Assembly (NCBI RefSeq): GCF_039655875.1
Contig: NZ_JBBYXK010000009.1
Location: 1-61,943, forward strand
Source: Emcibacter sp. SYSU 3D8
GTDB lineage: Bacteria > Pseudomonadota > Alphaproteobacteria > SMXS01
Direction of reading: 5' to 3'
Length of the DNA stretch: 61,943 bases
Numbering within the stretch: position 1 is the stretch's first letter; every line of letters starts with the position of its first letter. Below, one piece after another: positions 52,444-61,633 of this stretch. Under the pieces are notes generated by a model. The model made no database searches and was not told where the DNA came from. It saw only the letters and a program-made list of their open reading frames with translations. The translations under genes and the position numbers were made by a program.

Positions 52444-53757
52444 TCAGTCAACCAGCTGGCCACGGTCGGCAACCGAGTTGTAGGGTAGGTCAAGGCCCGC
52501 CATATCGCATTCGCCTTGGGCCAAAATGGCATTGGTTCCGGAGAATGTGAGGTTGTCGACAATCAGGCCGAAACAGGAATAGCCATAGCTCGCCTTGTTG
52601 ACGATGCCCTTCAGGGTGACGCTGGAGCGTGGCATGTAGACCATGCCGGTGACTTTCCAGGCCGGAGAGTTGCCGGCCTCGGCGACATCCACGCCGGTGG
52701 TCAGGTTCGGTGCCTGGTAGATCGCCACCCCCTTCCATACGCCCGTGGTGGGCGCAGCGAAGTCCAGCATGCCGTTGCCGGTGGGTGCATGGGTGTAGAC
52801 GCCATTGTCGCCCGCGAACACGATTGTCAATGCAGAGCCGTTAGTTGACCGCAAGGTGTAGCTCTGGGTGTCGAGTTGGCCGTTGAAAATGACCAGCACC
52901 GCACCGTCGGGCGCGTCGATGGTGACATTGCCGGTCAACTGCAGGTCGCCGCAGATGATGACATCGCCGCTGAGGTTCTTGCTGCCGGTCCATTGGTTGG
53001 AGGACGGCAATGACGGTTTCTGGGGATAAGATGCCCCGCACGGGTCTGACGGGATATTGGTGGCGAGGGCGGCGAATGGGTCGGACACTACCGGCATGTG
53101 AGAGTTCTGCTCGGTGCCGCAGCCACTGTTCGTGCCGGCCGCATCGCCGATGTCGACTGTAAGGTCGCTCCCGTTGCAGGTGGCGTTGGTGTTCGACATG
53201 ATGTCGCATCCCGGCAAACTGGCCTTTGGCGCGCCATTGGTTCGGATGCCGTTCGTGGCGCCGCTGGAGGCAAGGGCCAGAATGCAGTATTCGCGTGGCG
53301 CGAAGGCTTGTCTCGCGGTGGCGGAACTGGCCAGGTTCTGCATGCGCTGGCCGTTGATCGCTGTGCTTCCCTGAAAGCCGACCATCTGGCTGAGATACAG
53401 CTCCTGCGGCTTGGTGATGGTCACCTTGTAGCAGGTATTTCCGCCCGATGGGCAGGTGGCCGTGTTTGTCGCCGTCACCGTGACGTTATTGGCGCCGTGG
53501 GTGAAGCCATACTGCGCCGCCACCGCCTTGGCCTCGGTGTCGTAATTGGCGCCGCCGTTGGTCGCAGCGGCGAGCACGGCGGAATCCGCTGTATTCTGCA
53601 TCGCCCACTTGGTCATGTGCCATTGGCCGACCTCGAATCCGAGCGCCATGGTGGACAGCAGGATCGGTAAGCAGAGCGCCACGATGATGGCGATATTGCC
53701 ACGGCGATCGCGAAGCATCGCCGGGAGGCTACCAAGTATCATTGTCATTGTGTCCAT
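52444..53757 (-). CDS. TadG-like pilus-assembly/secreted protein
   Basis: 437 residues from ATG 53757; the frame stays open upstream to 54084 without plausible coding. The Tad domain is RDRRGNIAIIVALCLPILLS followed by TMALGFEVGQWHMTKWAMQN and TADSAVLAAATN, the signature of TadE/TadG-type pseudopilin-like proteins with one membrane helix. The periplasmic C-terminal part has many cysteines and beta strands (NVTIDAPDGAVLVIFNGQLD, VYMPRSSVTLKGIV). No other tad gene is near, so it is an orphan. It ends 44 nt from the IS scar, so the C-terminus may have been altered. Confidence 0.8.
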   Translation of the reverse strand: MDTMTMILGSLPAMLRDRRGNIAIIVALCLPILLSTMALGFEVGQWHMTKWAMQNTADSAVLAAATNGGANYDTEAKAVAAQYGFTHGANNVTVTATNTATCPSGGNTCYKVTITKPQELYLSQMVGFQGSTAINGQRMQNLASSATARQAFAPREYCILALASSGATNGIRTNGAPKASLPGCDIMSNTNATCNGSDLTVDIGDAAGTNSGCGTEQNSHMPVVSDPFAALATNIPSDPCGASYPQKPSLPSSNQWTGSKNLSGDVIICGDLQLTGNVTIDAPDGAVLVIFNGQLDTQSYTLRSTNGSALTIVFAGDNGVYTHAPTGNGMLDFAAPTTGVWKGVAIYQAPNLTTGVDVAEAGNSPAWKVTGMVYMPRSSVTLKGIVNKASYGYSCFGLIVDNLTFSGTNAILAQGECDMAGLDLPYNSVADRGQLVD

Positions 53758-54329
53758 CTTCAGACGGTTACCGATCACTGTCGTTACTCCCGGAGCCGTG
53801 CGTTTCGTCTGTATCCATGTTGATCGAATTGAACGATCCGCACACAAGGGCCGTATCCCCAGACCGCGTTGATGTTCTCCACTATCGCGGTTGCGCAAGG
53901 GCGCGGGACTCCGCGCGGTAACGCGGTAATCAGCACCAACACCCGCAACCATCACGCCAGCGGCACATCTAACCTTCTTGTCCTCGTATTTATGTCGTAA
54001 ATAAGTCATATTGATGTCTAACAAGGGCACGTATTGCAAATATAGGTCTGTAATGTCAAATATATTCATTTTCATAAAATGCATTATAATTATAATATAT
54101 TATAAGATGCTCGGTGGTGGGCTTTCATTGCTTCCCCACGAGGGCTTCCGGCCTGAGCGTAACGATCTATGCTTGATTCTCACTTGGGACGTGCGACGTC
54201 AGCTGCAGTGGGCGCGGACACTTGCCCGGCGTTCACGGCGTCGATCCGTTGAGCGCGCCGTGCTCGTGGACTTCGGCGGCGCGCTCAGCGGTGCGCTTGC
54301 TGACGTTCAGCAGTTCCCGCCGCGTCCAT
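53758..54329. other. AT-rich upstream region of the TadG-like gene
   Basis: No supported gene. The stretch 54000-54110 is strikingly AT-rich, with a purely A/T run at 54084-54105. On the minus strand TTGACA (revcomp of 54054-54059) stands 17 nt before CAATAC, a possible weak promoter for the TadG-like gene. The composition contrasts with flanking DNA. Confidence 0.4.
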
Positions 54330-54584
54330 CTATGAAATAACCTCGCCAATTGGCGAATTTTCCGGACAGCCCTGTTTCAGGTCGGCCAGAACTGCCGCCA
54401 CCATTGTCCGCTGACTGTCCGTCAGGTGTCGCGGATACAGGTCTGGGCTGATGACGTAGTGGATCGGATCGGTGCCGCCGTAGCCTTGAAGCGACGGCGC
54501 ATCGACACCCGCCTTGATGCGCGCCAGGTAGCGGTTGCGACCGTCCGGGATCGCCCCACCGCATGTCTTGATCGTCTCCCGCAA
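54330..54584 (-). pseudogene. Fragment of a ParB/Spo0J-like N-terminal domain
   Basis: 84 codons from TTG 54584 read LRETIKTCGGAIPDGRNRYL, then AGVDAPSLQGYGGTDPIHYV and PRHLTDSQRTMVAAVLADLK. This follows the pattern of ParB-like proteins of plasmids and phages (GRNRY and RHLxxSQR). The protein lacks both the first part of the domain and everything beyond. Neighbouring frames hold no continuation. It is a relict of a lost plasmid or prophage gene. Confidence 0.65.
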
Positions 54585-54738
54585 GCCGTCCGATTTGGCA
54601 CTGAATCTCGATCCGCCGGGACGAATTGCGACGTTCGTTGCAGCGGCAAATTAAATGCGTGCGTGCTTAATATATCGTAGTGGTTTATGTTGATCGACCA
54701 CGCTGCGTGTCTATGCGGAGACGGCGGAGAGCATTGCG

Positions 54739-57036
54739 ATGGAATTTATCGATCCTGATATTCGAAAGTCCTCCGTTACGGTAATACCTCCGTCCAAAGC
54801 TCACCCAACCAGGAACGGCACTCGACGGCAACGCCTGCTGCGTCATTTTGCCTTCTGGCTGTCGATCCTGGTGATCTGGAGCGCGGGAGCCCTCGCCTAT
54901 GTCAGCGCCCGCTCTGTCATCGAGGCCGATGAGATGGCTGACCACGCTCAGGACGTCCGCTACCAGACGGAGCTACTGCTGTCGCTGCTGAAGGACGCCG
55001 AGACGGGACAAAGAGGCTACATCATAACCGGTGCCGACCACTACCTGGAGCCCTATCGGGCCGGGCTGGCCAAGGTTCCGGATACGCTGTCGCAGCTACG
55101 GCAGATGACGCTGGGTAATCCGTCTCAACAGCAGCGTCTCGACAAGCTGAACGGTCTCGTCGACCAGCGTCTGGACATTGCGGCCAGGAACATCAATCTG
55201 CGACGCTCGCAGCCTGGCGTCGGCTTCGACACGGCGAGGCTCGACGAGGGCAAGGCCGTCATGAACGAAATTCGTGTGCTGGCGGCTGCAATGATCGACG
55301 AGGAGACCCGGCTCTATCGACTCAGGAAGGCAGGGGCTCAGGACAACGCCGAAACAGCTCTTCTGGTCTTCCTGGTCGGCCTCGCGGTGGGGACGCTGGT
55401 TATCGCCGGAATCTACTACATGATGCTCCTCGAGGCACGGCGGCGTCGCGCCGCCGAGGCCGCGCTTCTTACACTGAATGGCGAACTCGATCAGCGCGTG
55501 CAGGCTCGTACCGCCGAGATCGAGCGCAACCAGCGGTTTCTCGCGGCGATATTGGGCAACATGCGAGACGCCGTGTATGTACGCAAGGATGGCAAGTTCG
55601 CTTACGCTAATGAAGCCTGCGCGCGGCTGTTTGGCGCGGCGACCGTCGAAGAGGTGCTTGGGAGAAGTCTGTTCGATTTCTTTCAGAAAGCGGATCGCGC
55701 CGTCGTCGCCGAGCGGCTCAAGGTGCTCAGCACGCCGGGGGCCACCGTTCCCGTCATGATCGAGACCATTACGCGTCTTGACGGCGGGACCGTTGACGTT
55801 GAAGCGACTGCCGCCTCCTTCATTGACGATTCCGAGCTCGCCGTCTTGACCATCCTGCATGATATCACCGAACGGCAGGCGCTGGAGCGGCGGCTGCGCC
55901 AGGCGGAGAAGCTCGAAGCGATCGGACAGCTTACCGGCGGTATCGCGCATGACTTCAACAACCTGCTCACGGTTATCCTCGGCAACGCGGAATCACTGGC
56001 CGAGGAAGTGCGCGAGGATGCGCCCCTGCGATTGATGGCCGAGATGGTGCAGGGTGCCGCTGTGCGGGCGGCCGAACTGACGCACCGGTTGCTCGCATTC
56101 TCGCGCAAGCAGGCTCTTGAGCCGCAGATCGTCGATGTGAACCAGCAACTGACGGGCATTCAGAGTCTCATGGAGCGGACCTTGGGGGCCGCGGTCCAAA
56201 TCGAGATCGTTAAGGGCCCTTCCGCGTGGAAAGCGCTCGTGGATCCGGGCCAACTGGAGAATGCGATCCTCAACCTGGCGATCAATGCGCGTGACGCCAT
56301 GCCGGAGGGTGGACGGCTGACGATTGAAACATCCAATACACGGCTGGATCAGGAATATGCCGACCAGAATTCAGAGGTGGTGCCCGGCCAGTATGTGGCC
56401 CTGGCGGTTAGCGATACCGGCTGCGGCATGCCGCCTGAGATCGTCGACAAGGCATTCGAGCCGTTCTTCACCACCAAGGAGATCGGCAAGGGCACCGGAC
56501 TTGGACTGAGCATGGTGTACGGCTTCGTCAAGCAGTCGGGCGGCCATATCAAGATCTACAGCGAGCTCGGAGAGGGTACGACCATCAAGCTCTACCTTCC
56601 CAGGGCTGATGCCGGGGCCGTCGCCGGGCAGCGTCAAGCGGCGTTGGCCGAGGTTGCGCCTCGTGGCACGGAACGCATTGCACTCGTGGAAGACGATGCA
56701 GGTGTTCGAAACTACATAGAGAGGACGCTGCGAGAGCTCGGCTACACGGTCCGTTCCTATGACACCGGGCCCCAGCTGCTCGGTGAGATCGAAAGCGGCT
56801 ATGCGTTCGACCTGTTGCTCACGGATGTGGTGTTGCCCGGGGGCATGAACGGCAATGCATTGGCTGCCGCTGTCCGGCATCTTTGGCCGCTTGTGAAAGT
56901 GCTCTACTCGTCAGGCTATACCGAGAATGCGATTGTCCATCAGGGCAGGCTCGACCCGGGCGCGCAACTGCTGCACAAACCGTTCCGCAAGACGGACCTG
57001 GCGAGAAAGGTGCGGTCGGTTCTCGATGCGCCATAA
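54739..57036 (+). CDS. Hybrid sensor histidine kinase (CHASE3-PAS-HisKA-HATPase-REC)
   Basis: 765 residues. A first membrane helix (FWLSILVIWSAGALAYV, about 39-55), a CHASE3 periplasmic sensor (KDAETGQRGYIITGADHYLE) and a second helix (LLVFLVGLAVGTLVIAGIYY) come first. A PAS domain (about 270-390) is followed by the phosphoacceptor His404 in GGIAHDFNNLLTVIL, ATPase boxes NLAINARDAMPEGGRL, DTGCGMP and GTGLGLSMVYGFVKQSGG, and a C-terminal receiver with D696 in LLLTDVVLPGGMNG. No cognate regulator lies next to it. Two hairpins follow its stop. Confidence 0.93.
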   Translation: MEFIDPDIRKSSVTVIPPSKAHPTRNGTRRQRLLRHFAFWLSILVIWSAGALAYVSARSVIEADEMADHAQDVRYQTELLLSLLKDAETGQRGYIITGADHYLEPYRAGLAKVPDTLSQLRQMTLGNPSQQQRLDKLNGLVDQRLDIAARNINLRRSQPGVGFDTARLDEGKAVMNEIRVLAAAMIDEETRLYRLRKAGAQDNAETALLVFLVGLAVGTLVIAGIYYMMLLEARRRRAAEAALLTLNGELDQRVQARTAEIERNQRFLAAILGNMRDAVYVRKDGKFAYANEACARLFGAATVEEVLGRSLFDFFQKADRAVVAERLKVLSTPGATVPVMIETITRLDGGTVDVEATAASFIDDSELAVLTILHDITERQALERRLRQAEKLEAIGQLTGGIAHDFNNLLTVILGNAESLAEEVREDAPLRLMAEMVQGAAVRAAELTHRLLAFSRKQALEPQIVDVNQQLTGIQSLMERTLGAAVQIEIVKGPSAWKALVDPGQLENAILNLAINARDAMPEGGRLTIETSNTRLDQEYADQNSEVVPGQYVALAVSDTGCGMPPEIVDKAFEPFFTTKEIGKGTGLGLSMVYGFVKQSGGHIKIYSELGEGTTIKLYLPRADAGAVAGQRQAALAEVAPRGTERIALVEDDAGVRNYIERTLRELGYTVRSYDTGPQLLGEIESGYAFDLLLTDVVLPGGMNGNALAAAVRHLWPLVKVLYSSGYTENAIVHQGRLDPGAQLLHKPFRKTDLARKVRSVLDAP

Positions 57037-57037
57037 A

Positions 57038-57082
57038 GGGGCGCACCTGTGCAGGAGGGGGACTCCGCGGCAGGTGCGCCCC
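57038..57082. repeat. Palindromic repeat after the histidine kinase gene (copy 2)
   Basis: GGGGCGCACCTG (57038-57049) and CAGGTGCGCCCC (57071-57082) form a perfect 12-bp stem with a 21-nt loop, starting 2 nt after the kinase stop. The right arm and its flank (57063-57089) are identical, in inverse orientation, to 36506-36532. It lacks a T tract. It may stabilise or end the kinase message, and is a dispersed repeat of the genome. Confidence 0.85.
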
Positions 57083-57099
57083 GTGAGCGGCGATAACCA

Positions 57100-57125
57100 C
57101 TCAACTGTCAAATATGACAGTTGAG
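57100..57125. terminator. Second hairpin after the histidine kinase gene
   Basis: CTCAACTGTCA (57100-57110) pairs perfectly with TGACAGTTGAG (57115-57125) around an AATA loop. No T tract follows. With the palindrome just upstream it forms a double hairpin, probably a transcript end or RNA-protecting structure. Confidence 0.55.
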
Positions 57126-57322
57126 AGGCGGGCGCAATCCTAAAGGCCTGCGGGATCAAGACGCCCTCGGCCGTTGCACCAATTGCAAGCCGCGCTGAGT
57201 GTAGAAATCGGCGCCACGGTTGTGACGCCGGTTCCTGTTGTTGAGCGCAGGTTCATCCGGAAGGGAGTATGCTTCACGTTGGCTGGGGATATCCCCCAGC
57301 CAGGCACAATGGGGAACACCAA

Positions 57323-57772
57323 ATGAGGAACAGCTTCAGGCTTTTGTTCACGGTCGCCGCCATGGGGATCGGGACGATGTCCATCGGTTCGACGTTTGCG
57401 CAAGAGCAAGACCGCACGGCGTCGCCCATGGGTACGCACCCTATGAAGCCGACACAGGGTCAGGCCGGCGCGATTGCGGCCGACCCCATGGCGCTGAAGA
57501 AGGCGCAAATGACTGCCCAACAGGCTCAGACAAGACTGAACGCACCGCCGCCGGATGCGCTGGAACTGGCGAAAGCAACGAGGTCCAAGAACGTTGACGT
57601 GGCGAAGCGAATATTGCTGCGCAACGGCTTTTCACCCCAGCAACTTGAAGGCGCGACCATCGTGCTTGAAGACAAGACGGGAGGCGGCCCGATAACCTCC
57701 GAGAGCCGGGTCAAGGTTACAATCGAGGCTAGCTGCTGTCCGCTGACGATAACAATTATCATTAGATTCTAA
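57323..57772 (+). CDS. Secreted hypothetical protein ending in a Cys-Cys segment
   Basis: 149 residues from ATG 57323. It starts MRNSFRLLFTVAAMGIG and has a signal peptide with probable cleavage after TFAQ. After a Met/Pro/Gln-rich linker comes a helical part (DVAKRILLRNGFSPQQLEGA) and a short end VTIEASCCPLTITIIIRF with two neighbouring cysteines in a strongly beta-prone stretch. I do not recognise the family. The C-terminus could be a disulfide or metal site or a peptide that is processed. It overlaps, on the other strand, the tail of the TPR frame. Confidence 0.65.
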   Translation: MRNSFRLLFTVAAMGIGTMSIGSTFAQEQDRTASPMGTHPMKPTQGQAGAIAADPMALKKAQMTAQQAQTRLNAPPPDALELAKATRSKNVDVAKRILLRNGFSPQQLEGATIVLEDKTGGGPITSESRVKVTIEASCCPLTITIIIRF

Positions 57773-57783
57773 CGCGCTCAAGC

Positions 57784-57826
57784 CAACCCGGCCGTATGCT
57801 CCAATCCAGGATATGCGGCCGGGTTG
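57784..57826. terminator. Hairpin after the Cys-Cys protein gene
   Basis: CAACCCGGCCG (57784-57794) and CGGCCGGGTTG (57816-57826) form a perfect 11-bp stem 12 nt beyond the stop. A few T follow after ten bases (ACATTTT). It probably ends transcription on the plus strand and, being symmetric, perhaps on the minus strand. It lies within the apparent C-terminal coding part of the TPR frame. Confidence 0.65.
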
Positions 57827-58240
57827 CCCGGACATTTTGGGGTCCAGACGAAGTGCCTCCTTGAATTGTGACGCTGCCGCCTCCGCGCGATTCAGGGCAA
57901 GCTCCGCCAAGCCGAGATTGAACTGTGCGCTTGCATCGTTGGGCTTCATCCGCAGAGCCTCGCGATAGGCATCGGCGGCCTTTTTATAATCGCCGAGGTA
58001 AGTGTAAGCAGTGCCGAGAAGGACGCGGGCGTCAACATCAAGAGGATTGATGCGAACAGCCTGGCCCAGCGCTTCCACGGCCGGATCGCGCCAGCCTGAT
58101 CCGCTGTGTATGGCACCACGCAACTTGTAGGCCTGAAGACTGCTCGAATCGACGCGAATGGCCTGATTCAAGTCCGAGAGCGCCCGATTGGGCTGCTTCT
58201 TGAAGAAATATGCTGTGCCACGCTGCACGAGCACATTCAC
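57827..58240 (-). pseudogene. Truncated TPR protein
   Basis: From GTG 58240 the frame has at least three TPR units: VQRGTAYFFKKQPNRALSDL, ARVLLGTAYTYLGDYKKAAD and AQFNLGLAELALNRAEAAAS, ending with QFKEALRLDPKMSGQPG. Beyond that, the open frame runs to 57632 through the terminator-like hairpin and antisense to the next gene, where the sequence no longer looks like TPR. No signal peptide or complete first repeat is present, so both ends seem lost. I treat it as a gene remnant; a short functional TPR protein cannot be excluded. Confidence 0.55.
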
Positions 58241-58282
58241 GCGATCCTAATCTTGGACTAACACCGAACCCAAAGAAGCCTT

Positions 58283-59362
58283 CTAAGCCGCCCTGGCGCG
58301 TTGATGGTTGGCCAGCTTGGCCAGCCAGAAGCTGTAGACCGCCAGGCTGCCCAGCAGCGCCAGGCCTAGGCCGGTTACCGTCATCACCGCCTTATAGACG
58401 GCGCCGCCCACCTTAGCCGCGTGCAGCGGGTAGACAAGGCCGAAGGCGCGCGAGCCCGCCGGCAGCCGCGCCGGGTCCCGCGCCTCGACGATTCGGCCGT
58501 CGGCCGGATCGAACCAGATGGTGGTGCGCCCGTTGGGCAACCATTCCCAAGGCTGCCGCAGGCGCAGCCGGATCAGATCGCCCGGCTTGTGCGGCAGGCC
58601 GACCACCCGCAACTCGGCATCGGGGAACCGATCCCGCGCCGCCGTCAGCATCGACCGCCAGTCGAGGGCAGGGGACAGCGGGCCGCCCGTGACACCGGGG
58701 GGGCCGGACGCCGCGTCCATCTCCTCCCTGGAGGATAGCGGCGAGAGCAGGAACGCCGCGACCGGCGGCAGCGTCATCATGGCGCCCGTCAGCAGCGACA
58801 GTACCAGCAGCGGCGCCAGCAGCGTTCCTAGATTCCGGTGATGGCGGATGATGTTGGAGCGGGACATGGGCCTAGGCCAGATCGGCAGGCGGAAGTTTCG
58901 CCGCGAGCGCCACCACAAGATGACGCCGGTGACAACGAAGCCCAGCCCCGCCAGCGCGGAAATGCCGGCGACCGTTTCTCCCGTCTCGCCGGCGAGGAGA
59001 TAGTGATGGAGGTCGAACATCCAGACCTCCCACCGCTCCCACCTCGACGACCAGTCCGTTACCAAGCTACCCGCCTGGTTGGTGTAAGCGCCGCCGTCAC
59101 CCTTATGGTAGAGGCGGTGCAACCCGTTGCCGTCGGTGGCGAGGATGATGGAGGATGGACGGGAGGCCGGATCGGCAACGAGACGCTCGACCGCGCTGGC
59201 GACCGTGGCCACGTCATTCCGCTGGGCGTCCGCCGCGTGCGGCACGGTCACCCGCAACCAGACGTCCTTGTAGAGGAGCAGGGTTCCCGACAGGGCCAGC
59301 ACCCCAAGCAGCAGCCCCAAAAGGCCGCCCAGCCAGCGGTGCAGGAACCTGAGGGTGTGCAT
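58283..59362 (-). CDS. PepSY-associated membrane protein
   Basis: 359 residues. TLRFLHRWLGGLLGLLLGVL opens the first membrane helix with the conserved HRW; FDLHHYLLAGETGETVAGI has the paired histidines, WWRSRRNFRLPIWPRP follows the helix GFVVTGVILWW, and IIRHHRNLGTLLAPLLVLSL is the third. The last helix is LGLALLGSLAVYSFWL. Such PiuB/PepSY_TM proteins accompany siderophore or metal-uptake receptors and may reduce or shuttle the ligand at the inner membrane. It overlaps the upstream receptor's stop by one base, so they are one operon. Confidence 0.88.
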   Translation of the reverse strand: MHTLRFLHRWLGGLLGLLLGVLALSGTLLLYKDVWLRVTVPHAADAQRNDVATVASAVERLVADPASRPSSIILATDGNGLHRLYHKGDGGAYTNQAGSLVTDWSSRWERWEVWMFDLHHYLLAGETGETVAGISALAGLGFVVTGVILWWRSRRNFRLPIWPRPMSRSNIIRHHRNLGTLLAPLLVLSLLTGAMMTLPPVAAFLLSPLSSREEMDAASGPPGVTGGPLSPALDWRSMLTAARDRFPDAELRVVGLPHKPGDLIRLRLRQPWEWLPNGRTTIWFDPADGRIVEARDPARLPAGSRAFGLVYPLHAAKVGGAVYKAVMTVTGLGLALLGSLAVYSFWLAKLANHQRARAA

Positions 59363-61494
59363 CAGAACCGGTAGTCCCAGCCGAGTGTGATCGTCCGGCC
59401 ACGTCCCGCGAAGAACCGCGTATTGTCGGTCGGCCGGGTGGTGTCGGAGTTGTAGGTGATGTACTGCTTGTCGAGCAGGTTCTGGATGCTCAGCGAGACG
59501 CCGCCGAAACCGGTCTCATACCGCACGGCGGCATCGATCAGCATGTAGCCCTCGAACTGGTTGCGCGGGTCGCCGCCCTCGAAGCCGCGCGCCAGGTACC
59601 ACTGGCCCTGCACCAGAGCGCGCCACCGCCCGCTGCGGTAGCTGGCGGTCAGGTTGACGCGGTCCGGCGAGATGTTCGCGCCGTCGACATCAATGTCGAG
59701 TTCACCGTCCCCATCGCTGTCGGTCCGGCCGGTCAGATGAGCATAGCCGATAGAGACGTCAAGCCCCGGCACCGGCGTCTCTGCCTTCACGTTGAGTTCC
59801 AGGCCCTGGATGGCGACGCGCTGGCGCTCGACGTCGTAGACGCCGCCGTTGAGGACCAGCAGGCTGCCGCGCTTGCTCGACGACCAGAAATAGCTTGCGC
59901 CGGCAGTGACCCAGCCCCGCTTCACCTCGACGCCGACCTCGCGGTTGTTGGAGACAACGGGACTCACGTCCAGGAAGTTGTCGATGTCGATGCCGTCCTG
60001 GTTGATGGACCGCAGGATGCGGCCCACGTCCGCAACGGTATAGCCTTCGGCATAGGACGCGTAGGCGCGGATACCCGGCCAAGGCTCGGCGACCACGCCA
60101 CCATTGATCAGCGCGTCGTCGAACGAGGGCGCGCCGCCGTCGACCTCCCTGGATCCGTAGAAGGCGAGCGTGGTGAAGTCGTCGACGCTGAGCCTGACGT
60201 TCTCCCAGCGCACGCCGCCCGAAAAGCGCAGCTTGTCGTCAAGCAACGCCAGGTTGAGCTGGGCGAACGGCGCCAGACTCCGGAACTCGGTGGGCGGCAC
60301 CCAGGCGCGGCCGGTGAGCGCGAGGGACTGCTCGGTCCGGTCGATCAGGGCATCGAAGCCCAGCGTGCCGCGCAGCCCCGGAACGATCTCCCGCTCGTAG
60401 CTCAGCTTGGCGCCGTATTTGCGCGACTGGTTGGCGGACTGGTCGAACAGCGTGCCCATCGGCGAGATGGTGACATCCTGGAAGGTAGGGAATGTGCCGC
60501 CGCCGAACAGGTCGCGGGACCGGTTGTAGAACAACTGGGCAATCATGTTGCCGCCGGCCAAGTCCGTGTCGGTGAACGACAGCAAGATGGTTTCCACCCG
60601 GTTCTCCGGCGGGATGCCGGGTGCGTCGCCGCGTACGCTGGTGGCGGGAACGCCGGCCGCCCGATTGCCGGGCACCACCACATAGTCGCCGTTGCCGGCA
60701 AGCTCGAAACGATTGGCGATCAGGTCGAGCCGGGCGGTGTCGTCGATCTGCATGCCGAGCCGCGCGAATGCCGACCAGCTCGTGGAGTCCTGGATCTCGC
60801 CCTGAGTGCCGTCGACGCCGATTCGGTTGCCATGCCCGTCATAGAAAGCGCCGCGTTCCTCGTACGTCGCGCCGAAGGTGGCGTCGAACCGGCCTTGGCG
60901 CCAGGAGGCGAGGGCGCCGACCTTGCCGCCCAGCCCGTCGCCGTGGAGGTTGCCGTCCACCGTGCCCTGGAGCAGGACCCTTCCGGAGAAGCCATCCTCC
61001 TTGGCCGGCCCGACCGTGACCTGGTTGACGACGCCGCCGGTGGCGCCGATGCCCTGCAATGCGTTTGAGCCGTAGATCAGCTCAACACGCTCGATGAAGA
61101 AGGGGTCGATGGTATAGCCGTCACGCGCGCCGTCACGGATCGGTGTCGACTGCGGGATTCCGTTCACGGCATAGAGCGGCGAGCGTCCGCGCAGGGTTTC
61201 GCCCGAGCCCGAAAGCTTCTGCCGGGTCGGCGAAAAGGAAGGCGACAGTGCGGACACGGCATCGACGATCGAGCCGCTGATCGACACCTGCTGCTCAAGC
61301 GTGATCCCGTCGATCACATCGATGGTCAACGGCAGCGCGCTCGGCGGCAGCACCGTGCGCGCCGCGGTGACGATGATTGTATCCTCGTCCCCCCAACGCG
61401 AGACGGTAGACGATTGTTCCTGCGCGAAGGCCGCGGCGGGGATCAGGAGTGCAGATGCGGCGAGGGCATGACGAATAGAGCGAGTGGCGGGCAT
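59362..61494 (-). CDS. TonB-dependent outer-membrane receptor
   Basis: 710 residues with a signal peptide (MPATRSIRHALAASALLIPA, cleaved after AFA). A TonB-box-like DTIIVTAARTVLP precedes the plug (ITLEQQVSISGSIVDAVSAL, then RVELIYGSNALQGIGATGGV). The barrel ends with SLSIQNLLDKQYITYNSDT and the final strand FAGRGRTITLGWDYRF with terminal Phe. It imports a siderophore, metal chelate or similar ligand with TonB energy. The operon with a PepSY membrane protein suggests iron or another metal; no Fur box was identified with confidence. Confidence 0.93.
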   Translation of the reverse strand: MPATRSIRHALAASALLIPAAAFAQEQSSTVSRWGDEDTIIVTAARTVLPPSALPLTIDVIDGITLEQQVSISGSIVDAVSALSPSFSPTRQKLSGSGETLRGRSPLYAVNGIPQSTPIRDGARDGYTIDPFFIERVELIYGSNALQGIGATGGVVNQVTVGPAKEDGFSGRVLLQGTVDGNLHGDGLGGKVGALASWRQGRFDATFGATYEERGAFYDGHGNRIGVDGTQGEIQDSTSWSAFARLGMQIDDTARLDLIANRFELAGNGDYVVVPGNRAAGVPATSVRGDAPGIPPENRVETILLSFTDTDLAGGNMIAQLFYNRSRDLFGGGTFPTFQDVTISPMGTLFDQSANQSRKYGAKLSYEREIVPGLRGTLGFDALIDRTEQSLALTGRAWVPPTEFRSLAPFAQLNLALLDDKLRFSGGVRWENVRLSVDDFTTLAFYGSREVDGGAPSFDDALINGGVVAEPWPGIRAYASYAEGYTVADVGRILRSINQDGIDIDNFLDVSPVVSNNREVGVEVKRGWVTAGASYFWSSSKRGSLLVLNGGVYDVERQRVAIQGLELNVKAETPVPGLDVSIGYAHLTGRTDSDGDGELDIDVDGANISPDRVNLTASYRSGRWRALVQGQWYLARGFEGGDPRNQFEGYMLIDAAVRYETGFGGVSLSIQNLLDKQYITYNSDTTRPTDNTRFFAGRGRTITLGWDYRF

Positions 61495-61585
61495 TTTCCG
61501 TCCCTTATTAACTTTACCGCCAGCCTATTAATCAACATGCAAACGCCAATCAATAGCAAATATAGCACCAACCATGCTTCGGAGG

Positions 61586-61622
61586 CGGCTGCCATGGCCT
61601 CTAATGGAAGCCATGGCAGCCG
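61586..61622. terminator. Strong hairpin between two TonB receptor genes
   Basis: CGGCTGCCATGGC (61586-61598) and GCCATGGCAGCCG (61610-61622) form a perfect 13-bp stem with an 11-nt loop, 11 nt after the stop of the upstream receptor on the minus strand. A T tract is lacking, but the place suits a terminator or attenuator. The AT-rich stretch 61500-61575 after it likely holds the promoter of the downstream receptor. Confidence 0.6.
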
Positions 61623-61633
61623 GATCGTCGGGT

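Noticed and set aside
53098-53670. 190-codon frame opposite the TadG-like gene
   Set aside because: Shadow of a Tad-domain gene; no start signals.
59737-61068. 443-codon frame opposite the TonB receptor
   Set aside because: Shadow of a barrel protein gene; no recognised domain.
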